DNA of 64,000 nt from the NCBI GenBank assembly GCA_021604565.1, contig BQJF01000008.1, positions 1 to 64,000 of the forward strand, read 5' to 3'. How positions within the stretch are numbered: position 1 is the stretch's first letter; the number at the start of each line of letters is the position of its first letter. The notes under the pieces are model-generated. The model saw nothing but the letters and a program-made list of their open reading frames with translations. It was not told the origin of the DNA and ran no database searches. The translations under genes and the position numbers were made by a program. Source of the stretch: Minwuia thermotolerans. GTDB lineage: Bacteria > Pseudomonadota > Alphaproteobacteria > Minwuiales > Minwuiaceae. Of the stretch, positions 28,418 to 39,159 are shown one piece after another.

Positions 28418-29556
28418 CCGCCATGACATTTGCCCTCTCCGAAGAGCAGCAGATGCTGAAGGACAGCGTCGACCGTTTCGTGGCGCAGGATTACGGCTTC
28501 GACGTGCGGCGCGCGCTGGCGGAATCGGACCTGGGCTACAGCGCCGGAAACTGGAAGACCTTCGCTGAACTCGGCTGGCTGTCAGTGCCGTTTGCCGAGG
28601 AGAACGGCGGCTTCGGCGGCAGCCTGCGCGATGTGGCGACGATGACGGAAGCACTCGGCAGGGGGCTGGTGACGGAACCCTTCGTGCCGTGTCTGGTCCT
28701 GGCCGGAAGGCTGGTGGAGATACTTGGGTCGGCGGAACAGAGGCAAACCATCCTGCCACCTGTCATCGCGGGGGAGACACAGCTTGCCCTGGCGCATGCG
28801 GAGCGCCGCGCCGCTGGTAATCTGGCCTGCGTCGGCTGCACTGTCCAGGCTGACGGGGACGGCTTCCTGATCAGTGGCGAGAAGCAACTGGTGCTGAATG
28901 GCCCGAGCGCTGACCTGCTGCTGGTCTCCGCCCGGTCCGGCGGTGCTGAACGGGACCGGCAGGGTGTCGAACTGTTCGTGGTCGATGCCCATGCCGACGG
29001 CATCCGCCGCCGCGACTATCCGACCATCGACGGGTTGCGCGCGGCCGACATCACGTTCGACAGGGTGCGGGTCGATGGCACCGCCCGACTGGGTGATCCC
29101 GACACCAGCATCGACGCCATCGAAGCCGTGATCGACGAGGCGATCATTGCCTGCTGTGCCGAGGCCATTGGTGTGATGGAGGTGCTGGTGCGCGACACGG
29201 TCGAATATGCCCGGACACGCAAGCAGTTCGGTACACCTATCGGCAAGTTCCAGGCCCTGCAGCACCGGATGGTGGAGATGTTCGTCGCCCATGAGCAGTC
29301 CCGTGCCCTGCTGTTGCAGGTGATCGGGGAATTCCCGGCCGGTGGCGCGGCGGCGCGCAGGGCGGCATCCGCCATCAAGGTCCACGTCAGCCGTTCAGCC
29401 AGGCTGATCGGGGAGGAGTCCATCCAGATTCATGGCGGCATGGGGACGACGGACGAACTGCACATCGGCCACTACGTCAAGCGCCTGCTGGCACTGGAAG
29501 CGCTGTTCGGCGGCACCGACTATCATCTGGACCGCTACGCCGCGCTGATCGACTGA
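28414..29556 (+). CDS. Acyl-CoA dehydrogenase, small partner of a pair
   Basis: A 380-residue acyl-CoA dehydrogenase. It has the family signature YARTRKQFGTPIGKFQALQH (about 265-284) and the C-terminal IQIHGGMGTTDELHIGHYVK (about 334-353), while the middle FAD-binding region is diverged (LALAHAERRAAG, ISGEKQLVLNGPSADLLLVS). It begins at a GTG that overlaps the TGA of the preceding gene, or at an ATG 9 bases later; coupling to the partner gene is clear either way. The two diverged subunits probably form one heteromeric enzyme. The substrate acyl-CoA is unknown. Confidence 0.87.
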   Translation: MTAMTFALSEEQQMLKDSVDRFVAQDYGFDVRRALAESDLGYSAGNWKTFAELGWLSVPFAEENGGFGGSLRDVATMTEALGRGLVTEPFVPCLVLAGRLVEILGSAEQRQTILPPVIAGETQLALAHAERRAAGNLACVGCTVQADGDGFLISGEKQLVLNGPSADLLLVSARSGGAERDRQGVELFVVDAHADGIRRRDYPTIDGLRAADITFDRVRVDGTARLGDPDTSIDAIEAVIDEAIIACCAEAIGVMEVLVRDTVEYARTRKQFGTPIGKFQALQHRMVEMFVAHEQSRALLLQVIGEFPAGGAAARRAASAIKVHVSRSARLIGEESIQIHGGMGTTDELHIGHYVKRLLALEALFGGTDYHLDRYAALID

Positions 29557-29594
29557 CGGAACGGCCGGAACGTCATCCTGCAGGCTGTTGCGGG

Positions 29595-31016
29595 TCAGGC
29601 GGCCTTTTCCAGTGCCTCCGATGCCGGCGCTTCGATGAAGTTGCGGTGCAGCGCGCGGATCGCAGGCTGGAGGTCATCGCGTTCGAAGATGAACTGGACG
29701 TCCACATTGCGCGGCCCCTGACTTGCGCCGATGGCGGACAGACCTGCGTCAGCGATGGTGCTCAACCCGTGCGTCAGCACGGACAGGCCGCCAAGATCGC
29801 GCCCGATCACGGACACCATGGCCATGGGGCGGGCGAGGATGCGGGCAGATGGATATTGCCGCGCCAGATCCTTCTCCACCCGTCGCATCACCTTCAGCGA
29901 GGAATCGAGGTAGTGGGTGATGGTGTTGGCGTTCGAGACCTTGGAGACGATCCGCACGTTGTGGCGGCGCAGCGTCTCGAGGATGGTCGTGTCGTAGCCC
30001 TTCACGCCGACCATGTCCTGTTCGAACAATTCCAGCGCTATGATGTCCAGGCCGGTCAGGATCTCGACCGCGGCCTCTTCCGCCGGCTGGTCGTCGATCA
30101 GGGTGCCGGGGTCATGCGGCTCGAAGGCATTGCGGACGCGCAGCGGCACATCTGCCTGACGCAGGGTCTTGGCGGCCTTCGGGTGAATCGCCTCCATCCC
30201 CATGTTCGACATCTGGTCGGCGACGTCATAGTTGGTTCGGCCAAGCTTCCGTACCGTGTCCACACCCACCAGGTTCGGGTCGGCGGAGCACAGGTGGAAT
30301 TCCTTGTGGATCGTTGCTTCCCGTGCCCCGGTCAGGGCGGCAAGACGGGAGAAGGTGACCTCGGAATAGCCGCGGTCGAACTCACGCATCAGGCCTTCGC
30401 GGCACTGGGCGTAGCCGGTGACGATCGGCATCTCCGTGGCGGGATCGATCCGATCCATGGCGTTGTTGATCCGTTCCTCAAGCGTCAGGTCCGCATCATC
30501 CCGCCAGCCTGACAGGTCAACGCATCGGGCGTTCAGCCCGGCACGCTGCAGCATCAGGGTCGTGACGAAGGCGGAGTGCGCCTCACCCAGACCGGAGAGC
30601 AGCTCGCGGAGCTGCAGCATGTGCTCCGACAGCCTGAAATGGCCGTAACCGCAGAGGCGGTGCAGGTCCACCAGGCAGCTTCGGGCGCCCTCGGTCCGGT
30701 CGCGCACGAAGGCGTCGGCCCGTTCCACGTCGGCGGAATGGTCCAGGACCTTCCGGTGGGCGGCGACCATGGCAGCCACGACGCGGTCCATGGCATCGTG
30801 CCAGCCGTGATCATTGTCGGCATTCGCGAACTGCGCGTAGACACCTGGTTCGCCGGACTTCTTGTGTTCCAGCAACAGGTTGGTGATGCCGCCAAAGGCC
30901 GAGACGACGAAGATGCGACCGTAAGGGTCGCTGTCGCCGACCTTGAACAGCGTGTCACGCAGCTCGTTGACCCGTGCCATGGAGGCACCGCCGATCTTTT
31001 CGACTGTATGGGTCAT
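29595..31016 (-). CDS. ask: Aspartate kinase of the ectoine cluster (Ask_Ect)
   Basis: A 473-residue aspartokinase that makes beta-aspartyl phosphate for ectoine synthesis. It begins VEKIGGASMARVNELRD, the ectoine-type variant of the usual KFGGTS, has the aspartate-binding region LTGAREATIHKEFHLCS (about 225-241), and two C-terminal ACT domains (about 320-470; IVSKVSNANTITHYLDSS). The start at 31016 lies 4 bases after the ectC stop. A position directly downstream of ectABC is the known arrangement of Ask_Ect enzymes, which escape normal lysine/threonine feedback. Confidence 0.92.
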   Translation of the reverse strand: MTHTVEKIGGASMARVNELRDTLFKVGDSDPYGRIFVVSAFGGITNLLLEHKKSGEPGVYAQFANADNDHGWHDAMDRVVAAMVAAHRKVLDHSADVERADAFVRDRTEGARSCLVDLHRLCGYGHFRLSEHMLQLRELLSGLGEAHSAFVTTLMLQRAGLNARCVDLSGWRDDADLTLEERINNAMDRIDPATEMPIVTGYAQCREGLMREFDRGYSEVTFSRLAALTGAREATIHKEFHLCSADPNLVGVDTVRKLGRTNYDVADQMSNMGMEAIHPKAAKTLRQADVPLRVRNAFEPHDPGTLIDDQPAEEAAVEILTGLDIIALELFEQDMVGVKGYDTTILETLRRHNVRIVSKVSNANTITHYLDSSLKVMRRVEKDLARQYPSARILARPMAMVSVIGRDLGGLSVLTHGLSTIADAGLSAIGASQGPRNVDVQFIFERDDLQPAIRALHRNFIEAPASEALEKAA

Positions 31017-31020
31017 CCCG

Positions 31021-31416
31021 CTACTCGGCCGCTTCTTCTGCAGGGGCGTAGGAGCCATCCTCGCGATGCACCTCGTTGCCGGTGACAGGCGGATTGAAAC
31101 AGCACGCCATCACCAGTTCCTCCTCCGCGCGCAGGGTGTGGTGATCGTGCAGGTTCAGGGCATACATGACGCCCGGACGGATCTGATGTGTCTCACCCGA
31201 GCCAAGGTCGGTGATAGATCCCCGGCCCTGGATGCAATAGACGCTTTCGAAATGGTGCTTGTAGTGAAACGTGTGCTCCGAACCGGCCTTCAGGGTCGTG
31301 ATGTGGAAGGAAAAGCCCATCCCGTCATCCGCCAGCAGCATCCGCACCGATGTCCAGTCGGCGTCCGCCACATCGCGGTCGGTGTTCCTCAGCTTGTCGA
31401 GATCGCGAACAATCAT
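31021..31416 (-). CDS. ectC: Ectoine synthase EctC
   Basis: A 131-residue cupin enzyme that closes N-gamma-acetyl-diaminobutyrate to ectoine. It starts [16 protein letters not shown], typical of EctC, and contains the cupin core [20 protein letters not shown] (about 47-66) with metal-binding residues and [18 protein letters not shown]. Length matches the family. It follows ectB by 5 bases and precedes ask by 4, forming the operon ectA-ectB-ectC-ask. Confidence 0.97.
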   Translation of the reverse strand: MIVRDLDKLRNTDRDVADADWTSVRMLLADDGMGFSFHITTLKAGSEHTFHYKHHFESVYCIQGRGSITDLGSGETHQIRPGVMYALNLHDHHTLRAEEELVMACCFNPPVTGNEVHREDGSYAPAEEAAE

Positions 31417-31421
31417 GCCTG

Positions 31422-32708
31422 TTACTCCGCTGCTGTGCGCATGCCGGTGGAGACGTCCCGGACGGCCTGCCCGAGCATGCCGAACCCTTCGTCGAACAGA
31501 GGCTCCGGTGTTGTCAGCGGCGCCAGGATCTTCACCACTTCATCGTGAGCGCCCGAGGTCTCGACGATCAGGCCGAGCTCGAAGGCACGGGCACAGATCG
31601 CGCCTGCCAGTTCCCCCGATCCCACATCAACGCCCTTCATCATCCCGCGCCCCTTCACGCGGGCACCCGGCAGCAGATCGGCAATCTTCTGCAGGTTGAG
31701 GGTCAGGCGCTCCGATTTCAGTTCCAGTTCCCGCTCGAAGCGGTCGTCGGCCCAGAATTTCCTGATCGCCGCAGTCGCCGTGACAAAGGCGTGGGTGTTG
31801 CCGCGGAACGTGCCGTTGTGTTCGGCGGGGCCGAACACGTCATGCTCGGGCCGAACCAGCACCAGCGCCATCGGCAGGCCGAAGCCGGAGATCGACTTGG
31901 CCATCGTGATCAGATCGGGGTTCAGGCCCGCTTTCTCGAAGGAGAAGAACCGGCCACTGCGACCGCAGCCCGCCTGGATGTCATCGATGATCAGCAGGGC
32001 GCCATGGTCGCGGGCAATCCGTTCGATGCGGCGCAGCCAGTCGTCGGAGGCTGCGTTGAGGCCGCCTTCGCCCTGCACGGTTTCCAGAATGATCGCTGCG
32101 GGCGCATCGACGCCACCAGAAGGATCGGCCAGCATCTGCTCCAGCAATTCCGCGCTGTCGACACCCTTCGCATAGTCGTCGTAGGGCAGGCGGGTCACAC
32201 CGGACGTGTCCATTGCGGCTCCACTGCGGTGGTAGCCGTTGCCGGTGGCCGCCAGCGCCCCCATGGTCACGCCATGGAAGCCGTTGGTGAAGGCGACAAT
32301 GTTCGTCCGACCGGTGGATTTCCGGGCGATCTTCATTGCAGCCTCGACCGCGTTTGCGCCGGTCGGGCCGGTGAACATGACCCGGTGATCCATGGCGCGC
32401 GGCTTCAGGATGCATTCGTCGAAGGCGGCCAGGAAGGACTGCTTGGCATCGGTATGCATGTCCAGCCCCTGCGCCACCCCGTCCCCCGCGATGTGCGCGA
32501 TCAGGGCATCCTTCATGTCCGGGTCGTTATGGCCGTAGTTCAGCGACGAACAACCGGCCAGGAAGTCGATGTAGCGGTTGCCGTCGGCGTCGAACAGTTC
32601 CGACCCGCTGGCCCTGTTGAACAGGGCGGGAATGGCGCGGCAGTAGGAGCGGGCATTGCTCTCGCGGCGTGAAAAGACATCAGTCGTCTGGTCCATGTCG
32701 TTGGGCAT
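31422..32708 (-). CDS. ectB: Diaminobutyrate-2-oxoglutarate transaminase EctB
   Basis: A 428-residue class III aminotransferase converting aspartate semialdehyde and glutamate to L-2,4-diaminobutyrate. The PLP lysine is in [16 protein letters not shown] (about residue 270), the cofactor aspartate in [15 protein letters not shown] (about 240) and a glycine-rich PLP phosphate region is at [14 protein letters not shown] (about 110). It starts [20 protein letters not shown]-like near residue 16, the usual EctB beginning. It follows ectA by 45 bases. Confidence 0.96.
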   Translation of the reverse strand: MPNDMDQTTDVFSRRESNARSYCRAIPALFNRASGSELFDADGNRYIDFLAGCSSLNYGHNDPDMKDALIAHIAGDGVAQGLDMHTDAKQSFLAAFDECILKPRAMDHRVMFTGPTGANAVEAAMKIARKSTGRTNIVAFTNGFHGVTMGALAATGNGYHRSGAAMDTSGVTRLPYDDYAKGVDSAELLEQMLADPSGGVDAPAAIILETVQGEGGLNAASDDWLRRIERIARDHGALLIIDDIQAGCGRSGRFFSFEKAGLNPDLITMAKSISGFGLPMALVLVRPEHDVFGPAEHNGTFRGNTHAFVTATAAIRKFWADDRFERELELKSERLTLNLQKIADLLPGARVKGRGMMKGVDVGSGELAGAICARAFELGLIVETSGAHDEVVKILAPLTTPEPLFDEGFGMLGQAVRDVSTGMRTAAE

Positions 32709-32753
32709 GGGCTGTTCCTTTCTGGATGTCGGGAAAATTCCGGGGTGAGGCGT

Positions 32754-33302
32754 TCAGGCTGCTCGTCCGAGCATGACCTCCCCGGGAAGGGTGATGGTCA
32801 CCAGATGTTCGGTGTCCTGCTGCCCCTCGAAGTGGGTATCTTCCTCGAAATGGGGCTTGTCCTCGATCTCGCCGCCAGCGGTCCTGGCCAGGCTTCTGAA
32901 CAGGGCCCAGGAAGCATCATTGTCTTCCGTGATCGTGGTCTTCAGCTCCGCCGCATCGGCACAGGCATCGCGCTGCAGCAGGTGCATCAGCATCTTCTTG
33001 CCCAGTCCGAGCCCGCGGGCACGCGGGCTGACGGCCACCTGCCAGACAAAGAAGGCATCGTCGTTCGGGATCATGTGACCGGATATCCAGCCGATGATGT
33101 CACCGTCGAGGTCAGCCACGACGCAGGTGTCCCTGAAATGCTCTGCCTGGATGATGTTGCAGTACATCGAATTCTCGTCCAGCGGTGCGCATTCCTTCAC
33201 CAGTGCCCAGATTGCCGCGCCGTCCTCTGCCACGGGCTTGCGCAGGCGCGGCATCCGCGCATTGACGGCGGTTTCGGGTTTCTGATCGCTGGTAACGGAC
33301 AT
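32754..33302 (-). CDS. ectA: L-2,4-diaminobutyrate acetyltransferase EctA
   Basis: A 182-residue GNAT-fold enzyme that acetylates diaminobutyrate at the gamma nitrogen, the first committed ectoine step. EctA features visible are ALVKECAPLDENSMYCNI (about 36-53), AEHFRDTCVVADLDGDIIGW (about 55-75) and the acetyl-CoA-binding RARGLGLGKKML (about 107-118). It is the first gene of the operon, with GGAG 9 bases upstream of the ATG. A palindrome overlaps its probable promoter. Confidence 0.96.
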   Translation of the reverse strand: MSVTSDQKPETAVNARMPRLRKPVAEDGAAIWALVKECAPLDENSMYCNIIQAEHFRDTCVVADLDGDIIGWISGHMIPNDDAFFVWQVAVSPRARGLGLGKKMLMHLLQRDACADAAELKTTITEDNDASWALFRSLARTAGGEIEDKPHFEEDTHFEGQQDTEHLVTITLPGEVMLGRAA

Positions 33303-33321
33303 CGCTTGAACTCCAAGTTAC

Positions 33322-33360
33322 TTCGATGATCGAAATATAACGACCTGACCAGGATATCAA
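33322..33360 (-). promoter_or_regulatory. ectA promoter with overlapping palindromic operator
   Basis: On the minus strand a -35-like TTGATA (33355-33360) is followed by a -10-like TATATT (33334-33339; 15-base spacer) or TATTTC (17-base spacer). A perfect 13-base palindrome TTCGATGATCGAA at 33322-33334 overlaps the -10 end and the likely transcription start, 20 bases before the ectA ATG. Its position suits a MarR-type repressor such as EctR encoded divergently. Both assignments are by eye. Confidence 0.55.
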
Positions 33361-33532
33361 CCGTTGCCTTGGCAAATTTCCGGGTTTTGATACTACATGC
33401 GGCACCATGGCGCGTTGAGTGGCGCCTATCGGACACATGATGCTGTCTCGTCGAAAATGCCGGAACAGCCGTCCGTTTCCGACTTTCATTTCGCCAGTTG
33501 AAATAAATCAGCGTTTTCGCCAACTATGCATG

Positions 33533-34033
33533 ATGGACGAAGTGCCTCATGACCGAATAGATGACAGCCTGATTGCGCTCCGTCGCATATTGCGTGCGAC
33601 AGAGTCCTTCTCGCGGGAGCTGGCGCAGTCGGCAGGTGTGACGCCGGCCCAGTTGCGGGTGCTCCAGATCGTGGAGCAGCGTGATGGTGTCATCCCGAAG
33701 GCGCTCGCACAGCAGATGCGGGTGGGGCAGGCGACCGTGACATCCCTGGTGGACAAGCTGGTGGCGCAGCAGCTTGTCAGGCGTCAGCGGTCGGAGGTCG
33801 ATCGCCGCCAGTCACATGTCATGATCACGGACAAGGGGCGGGACTGCCTGAGACAGGCGCCGGATGCGCAGCAACAGCGCTTCGTCAGGGCCTTCAGGAG
33901 TCTGGCGGACTGGGAACAGGCACAGCTTGTATCGTCGCTGGAGCGTGTTGCCACGATGCTTGACGCGGACAACGGGGATGCCTCGACCCTGTTGGTTGCC
34001 GGACAGATCGATTCAGGCGAACGCGACGGCTGA
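33533..34033 (+). CDS. ectR: MarR-family regulator of ectoine genes, EctR-like
   Basis: A 166-residue MarR protein. The winged helix covers about residues 45-100 (GVIPKALAQQMRVGQATVTS, then RRQRSEVDRRQSHVMITDKG) between dimerisation helices. It is divergent from ectA, exactly where EctR repressors lie in methylotrophs and other ectoine producers. The start is uncertain: the ATG pair at 33530/33533 gives a normal MarR length but has no clear ribosome site, and in-frame starts exist up to 33419. Its 3' end overlaps that of oxyR by 21 bases in a convergent arrangement. Confidence 0.82.
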   Translation: MDEVPHDRIDDSLIALRRILRATESFSRELAQSAGVTPAQLRVLQIVEQRDGVIPKALAQQMRVGQATVTSLVDKLVAQQLVRRQRSEVDRRQSHVMITDKGRDCLRQAPDAQQQRFVRAFRSLADWEQAQLVSSLERVATMLDADNGDASTLLVAGQIDSGERDG

Positions 34034-34921
34034 AGCGCCTGGCCTGTTCCTGATGATCTCCGCGATTCCCATCAGTTGTTCGGCCAGCGGGCTTGTGCGT
34101 CGCCAGACCATTCCCACGGTCCGTGCGGGTTGCGGGTCGGGAAAGCGGGCAATGGAGACGGGGGCGGAGCGTGTTTCGACGGGCATCGCCATCTCCGGAA
34201 TCAACGTGACCCCGAAGCCCGCACTGACCATCTGTACCAGGGTCGACAGGGAACTGGCGTCCAGCGTTTCGCGCGGGGCGGAGGCGGCGAGCTTGCAGAA
34301 CGACAGGGCCTGATCCCGGAAGCAGTGGCCTTCCTCCAGCAACAGCAGGCGCATCTCCCGCAGTTTCTCGCTGTCCGGAACGGGGTCACGCGCATCCGCT
34401 TCCGGTCTGACGAGCAGGAAATTCTCCGCGAACAGTGCAGCCTCGGTCAATGTCGGCTCGGAGACGGGCAGGGCGAGGATGGCCGTGTCGAGCTGACCTT
34501 CACGCAGTTCCTGGATCAGGGTCGGGGTCAGGGTCTCGCGGATCATCAGATCCAGCTCCGGGTGAACGTCGGAGAGAACCTCCACGATGGCCGGCAGCAG
34601 GTAGGGGGCGATCGTCGGGATGATGCCGATCCGCAGCCGACCGACCAGCCGGTCCCTGGATGCGCGCGCCATGTCGCCAAGTTCATCGACCGCGCGCAGG
34701 ATGCCCGTGACCCTCTGGGCGGTCTCTTCCCCGAATCGGGTGAGCCGGATCTGCCGGGCGCCGCGTTCCACCAGCACGGTGCCGAGAGTTTCCTCCATCT
34801 CCTTGATCTGCATCGACAGTGCCGGCTGGGAGATGGCGCAGGCCTCGGCAGCACGGCCGAAATGGCCATGCCGGGCCAGAGCATCGAAATAGCGCAATTG
34901 CTTCAGGGTCAGATTGATCAT
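34013..34921 (-). CDS. oxyR: Hydrogen peroxide regulator OxyR (LysR family)
   Basis: A 302-residue LysR-family activator. The N-terminal helix-turn-helix is at about 5-60 (TLKQLRYFDALARHGHFGRA, then AISQPALSMQIKEME). The two redox-sensing cysteines of OxyR are present with the right spacing in EEGHCFRDQALSFCKL (about 197-212), matching E. coli Cys199 and Cys208. It is divergent from katG, its classical target, separated by 137 bases. It likely activates katG when peroxide oxidises the cysteine pair. Confidence 0.94.
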   Translation of the reverse strand: MINLTLKQLRYFDALARHGHFGRAAEACAISQPALSMQIKEMEETLGTVLVERGARQIRLTRFGEETAQRVTGILRAVDELGDMARASRDRLVGRLRIGIIPTIAPYLLPAIVEVLSDVHPELDLMIRETLTPTLIQELREGQLDTAILALPVSEPTLTEAALFAENFLLVRPEADARDPVPDSEKLREMRLLLLEEGHCFRDQALSFCKLAASAPRETLDASSLSTLVQMVSAGFGVTLIPEMAMPVETRSAPVSIARFPDPQPARTVGMVWRRTSPLAEQLMGIAEIIRNRPGASAVAFA

Positions 34922-34933
34922 CAGTAGAAATTA

Positions 34934-37269
<2,336 letters not shown>

Positions 37270-37293
37270 TCCGGCTTCAGCACCGGAGTGATG

Positions 37294-37325
37294 GAAGGCC
37301 CGGCCGGTCAAACGGTCGGGCCTTC
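37294..37325. terminator. Terminator hairpin between katG and a convergent tetR gene
   Basis: Perfect 9-base GC-rich arms, GAAGGCCCG (37294-37302) and CGGGCCTTC (37317-37325), with additional inner CCG/CGG pairing, lie 24 bases after the katG stop. The hairpin is between two convergent genes and may serve both strands, although the T-run after it is short. Confidence 0.7.
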
Positions 37326-37339
37326 TGCGTCTGGCCGGT

Positions 37340-37927
37340 CTAACCGTCGATCAGTGCTCGTGCGGCAGTCTGTTGCATGACTTCGACGTACCTGTCCTGA
37401 GACCAGCCGCATTCACGGCAAAGCTGCTCCCAGTTCCGCACGGCCAGCAGCGTCCACAACCAGTCGGTCGCTTCATCCCGCGTCATGCTGGCGGTCAGTT
37501 CTTCGTCGGTCGCCAGCGCATCGATCGCAGCGGCACAACCCTCCCGCACCGCCAGCATCCGGTCGTTCCAGGCTGTCATCGCGGCCTTGTCGGTATCCTT
37601 CATGGCCAGCAGGGCGGAGGCCACGCCGTGAATGACAGGGATGTAGTTGCCGAAGGCTTCGATCCAGGCGTCCAGCCGTTCCCGGCCTGTCGTCGCCGTT
37701 CGGCTCGGCACCAGCCGCCTGTCGATCTCGTTCTCCGCATCCACATGACGGCTGGCAGCGACCAGCAGGTCTGCACGGTTGGGAAAGTGCAGATACAGCG
37801 CCTGGCGGCTGATCCCGACCTTCGAGGCGATATCCGACATGCGTACGGCCCCACCTCCCCCTGACTGAAGCAGGTCGAGTGTGGTGTTCAGGATCCTGTC
37901 CCGTGTCGAGGGTTTCTCGTTTTTCAT
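37340..37927 (-). CDS. TetR-family transcriptional regulator
   Basis: A 195-residue TetR repressor with its DNA-binding domain at about 8-55 (VRMSDIASKVGISRQALYLH, then FPNRADLLVAA) and a ligand-binding C-domain of usual length. It is divergent from the NmrA-like reductase/DUF1772 operon, and the intergenic region holds two tandem palindromes that are almost certainly its operators. The inducer is unknown. Confidence 0.9.
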   Translation of the reverse strand: MKNEKPSTRDRILNTTLDLLQSGGGGAVRMSDIASKVGISRQALYLHFPNRADLLVAASRHVDAENEIDRRLVPSRTATTGRERLDAWIEAFGNYIPVIHGVASALLAMKDTDKAAMTAWNDRMLAVREGCAAAIDALATDEELTASMTRDEATDWLWTLLAVRNWEQLCRECGWSQDRYVEVMQQTAARALIDG

Positions 37928-37946
37928 GCCGCCACTATGACGTCAC

Positions 37947-37977
37947 TTGACACGGTGTCAACTTGACACTATGTCAA
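37947..37977. promoter_or_regulatory. Two tandem TetR operators over a divergent promoter
   Basis: TTGACACGGTGTCAA at 37947-37961 is a perfect 15-base palindrome; TTGACACTATGTCAA at 37963-37977 is a second, near-perfect copy 16 bases further on. On the plus strand the TTGACA of the first and the TATGTC at 37970-37975 form a -35/-10 pair with a 17-base spacer, so repressor binding would block transcription of the operon starting at 38008. On the minus strand TTGACA (37961 to 37956) can serve the tetR gene itself. Confidence 0.75.
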
Positions 37978-38007
37978 GCGACGTGAACAGCGAAACAGGA
38001 GAGCGAA

Positions 38008-38637
38008 ATGAAAGTCATAATCTTCGGCGCGACCGGGACCGTTGGTGCACTTGCCGTGCGCCGCATGCTTGCCGACGGGCATCAGGTAACCGCCTTTGCG
38101 CGCCATCCCGGGAATCTGGAAATCAGTGACCCGGCCCTGCATCGCGTGGCTGGTGATGCCGCCGACGAGGGAGCCGTTGCGGCAGCCATCGCGGGCCATG
38201 ACGCCGTCGTCGTGACCCTTGGGGCAGGCACTTCGCGCAAGAGCGTGGTTCGTTCGACCGGCACCATGAATGTCATCCGGGGAATGCAGGCGCACGGCGT
38301 GTCGCGGCTGATCTGCCAGTCAACGCTCGGTGCACATGAGAGCTGGAGCAACCTGAACTTCTTCTGGAAGCGGATCATGTTCGGACTGCTGCTGCGCCCG
38401 GTATTCCTGGACCATGAGCTGCAGGAAAACCTGGTGCGCGCCAGCGGTCTGGACTGGACGATTGTCCGGCCCAGCGCCTTCACCGACGGACCGGACACGG
38501 CGGACTATCGGGAAGGCTTTGGCGGGCGTGAACAGCGCCTGAAGCTGAAGATCTCCCGCGCCGACGTCGCGGGTTTCCTCGTTCGGCAACTGACGGACCG
38601 CCGCTACATGCAGCAGGCCGTTGCCATCTCCAACTGA
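38008..38637 (+). CDS. NAD(P)-binding NmrA/SDR-like protein
   Basis: A 209-residue Rossmann-fold protein of the atypical SDR (NAD(P)H-binding, NmrA-like) group. The dinucleotide motif is IFGATGTVGALAVRRML (residues 4-20); DAVVVTLGAGTS and the IVRPSAFTDGP region are typical of the group. There is no clear Tyr-x-x-x-Lys active site, as in NmrA-like members. The ATG at 38008 has GGAGAG 5 bases upstream. It is under the tandem operators and followed after 22 bases by the DUF1772 gene. Confidence 0.83.
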   Translation: MKVIIFGATGTVGALAVRRMLADGHQVTAFARHPGNLEISDPALHRVAGDAADEGAVAAAIAGHDAVVVTLGAGTSRKSVVRSTGTMNVIRGMQAHGVSRLICQSTLGAHESWSNLNFFWKRIMFGLLLRPVFLDHELQENLVRASGLDWTIVRPSAFTDGPDTADYREGFGGREQRLKLKISRADVAGFLVRQLTDRRYMQQAVAISN

Positions 38638-38659
38638 CCAGCGTGAAAGGAAGTTCGAC

Positions 38660-39157
38660 ATGAACAGCGAAATTGCAGTCTGGGGCCTGCTGGCGCTCGC
38701 CTTGGCGAGTGCGATGGTTGCGGGTGTCTTCCTGACTTTCTCCGACCTCGTCATGCCCTCGCTTCGCCGGGCCAACTCGGCGGCGGGCAGCGAGGCGATG
38801 CAGATCATCAACCGCAAGGTCTATCGCTCTGTCTTCCTGGCATTGCTGATGGGGATGGTGCCGATCTCGGTGGCCGTTGCGGTCGGTGCTTCCCTGCTTG
38901 TCAGCGCGGTGGCCGTACCCTGGCTGGTTGTGGCGGGCAGCCTGTATGTCTTCGGCGTCTTCGGCGTCACCGTGGTTGCCAATGTGCCCATGAATATCCG
39001 CCTGGACGGAATGTCATTGGCCGGAGGCGAGGCACAGGCCTACTGGCCGGACTATATCGGTGGCTGGCTGCCCTGGAACCATCTGCGCACCCTTGCTGCG
39101 GCAGGTACCGCCGTCTGCTACATGATCGCGGCGGTGCTGCTGGCACAGGCAGGGTGA
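38660..39157 (+). CDS. DUF1772 (anthrone-oxygenase-like) membrane protein
   Basis: A 165-residue inner-membrane protein with four hydrophobic segments (about 7-28, 58-78, 82-105 and 142-162). The pattern, including MQIINRKVYRSVFLAL and a C-terminal WLPWNHLRTLAA, matches DUF1772, which includes fungal anthrone oxygenases and the bacterial noxC-like proteins of unknown role. It is co-operonic with the NmrA-like protein under a TetR regulator, a recurrent trio in proteobacteria that may deal with quinones or other aromatic stress; that role is inference. Confidence 0.83.
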   Translation: MNSEIAVWGLLALALASAMVAGVFLTFSDLVMPSLRRANSAAGSEAMQIINRKVYRSVFLALLMGMVPISVAVAVGASLLVSAVAVPWLVVAGSLYVFGVFGVTVVANVPMNIRLDGMSLAGGEAQAYWPDYIGGWLPWNHLRTLAAAGTAVCYMIAAVLLAQAG

Positions 39158-39159
39158 GT

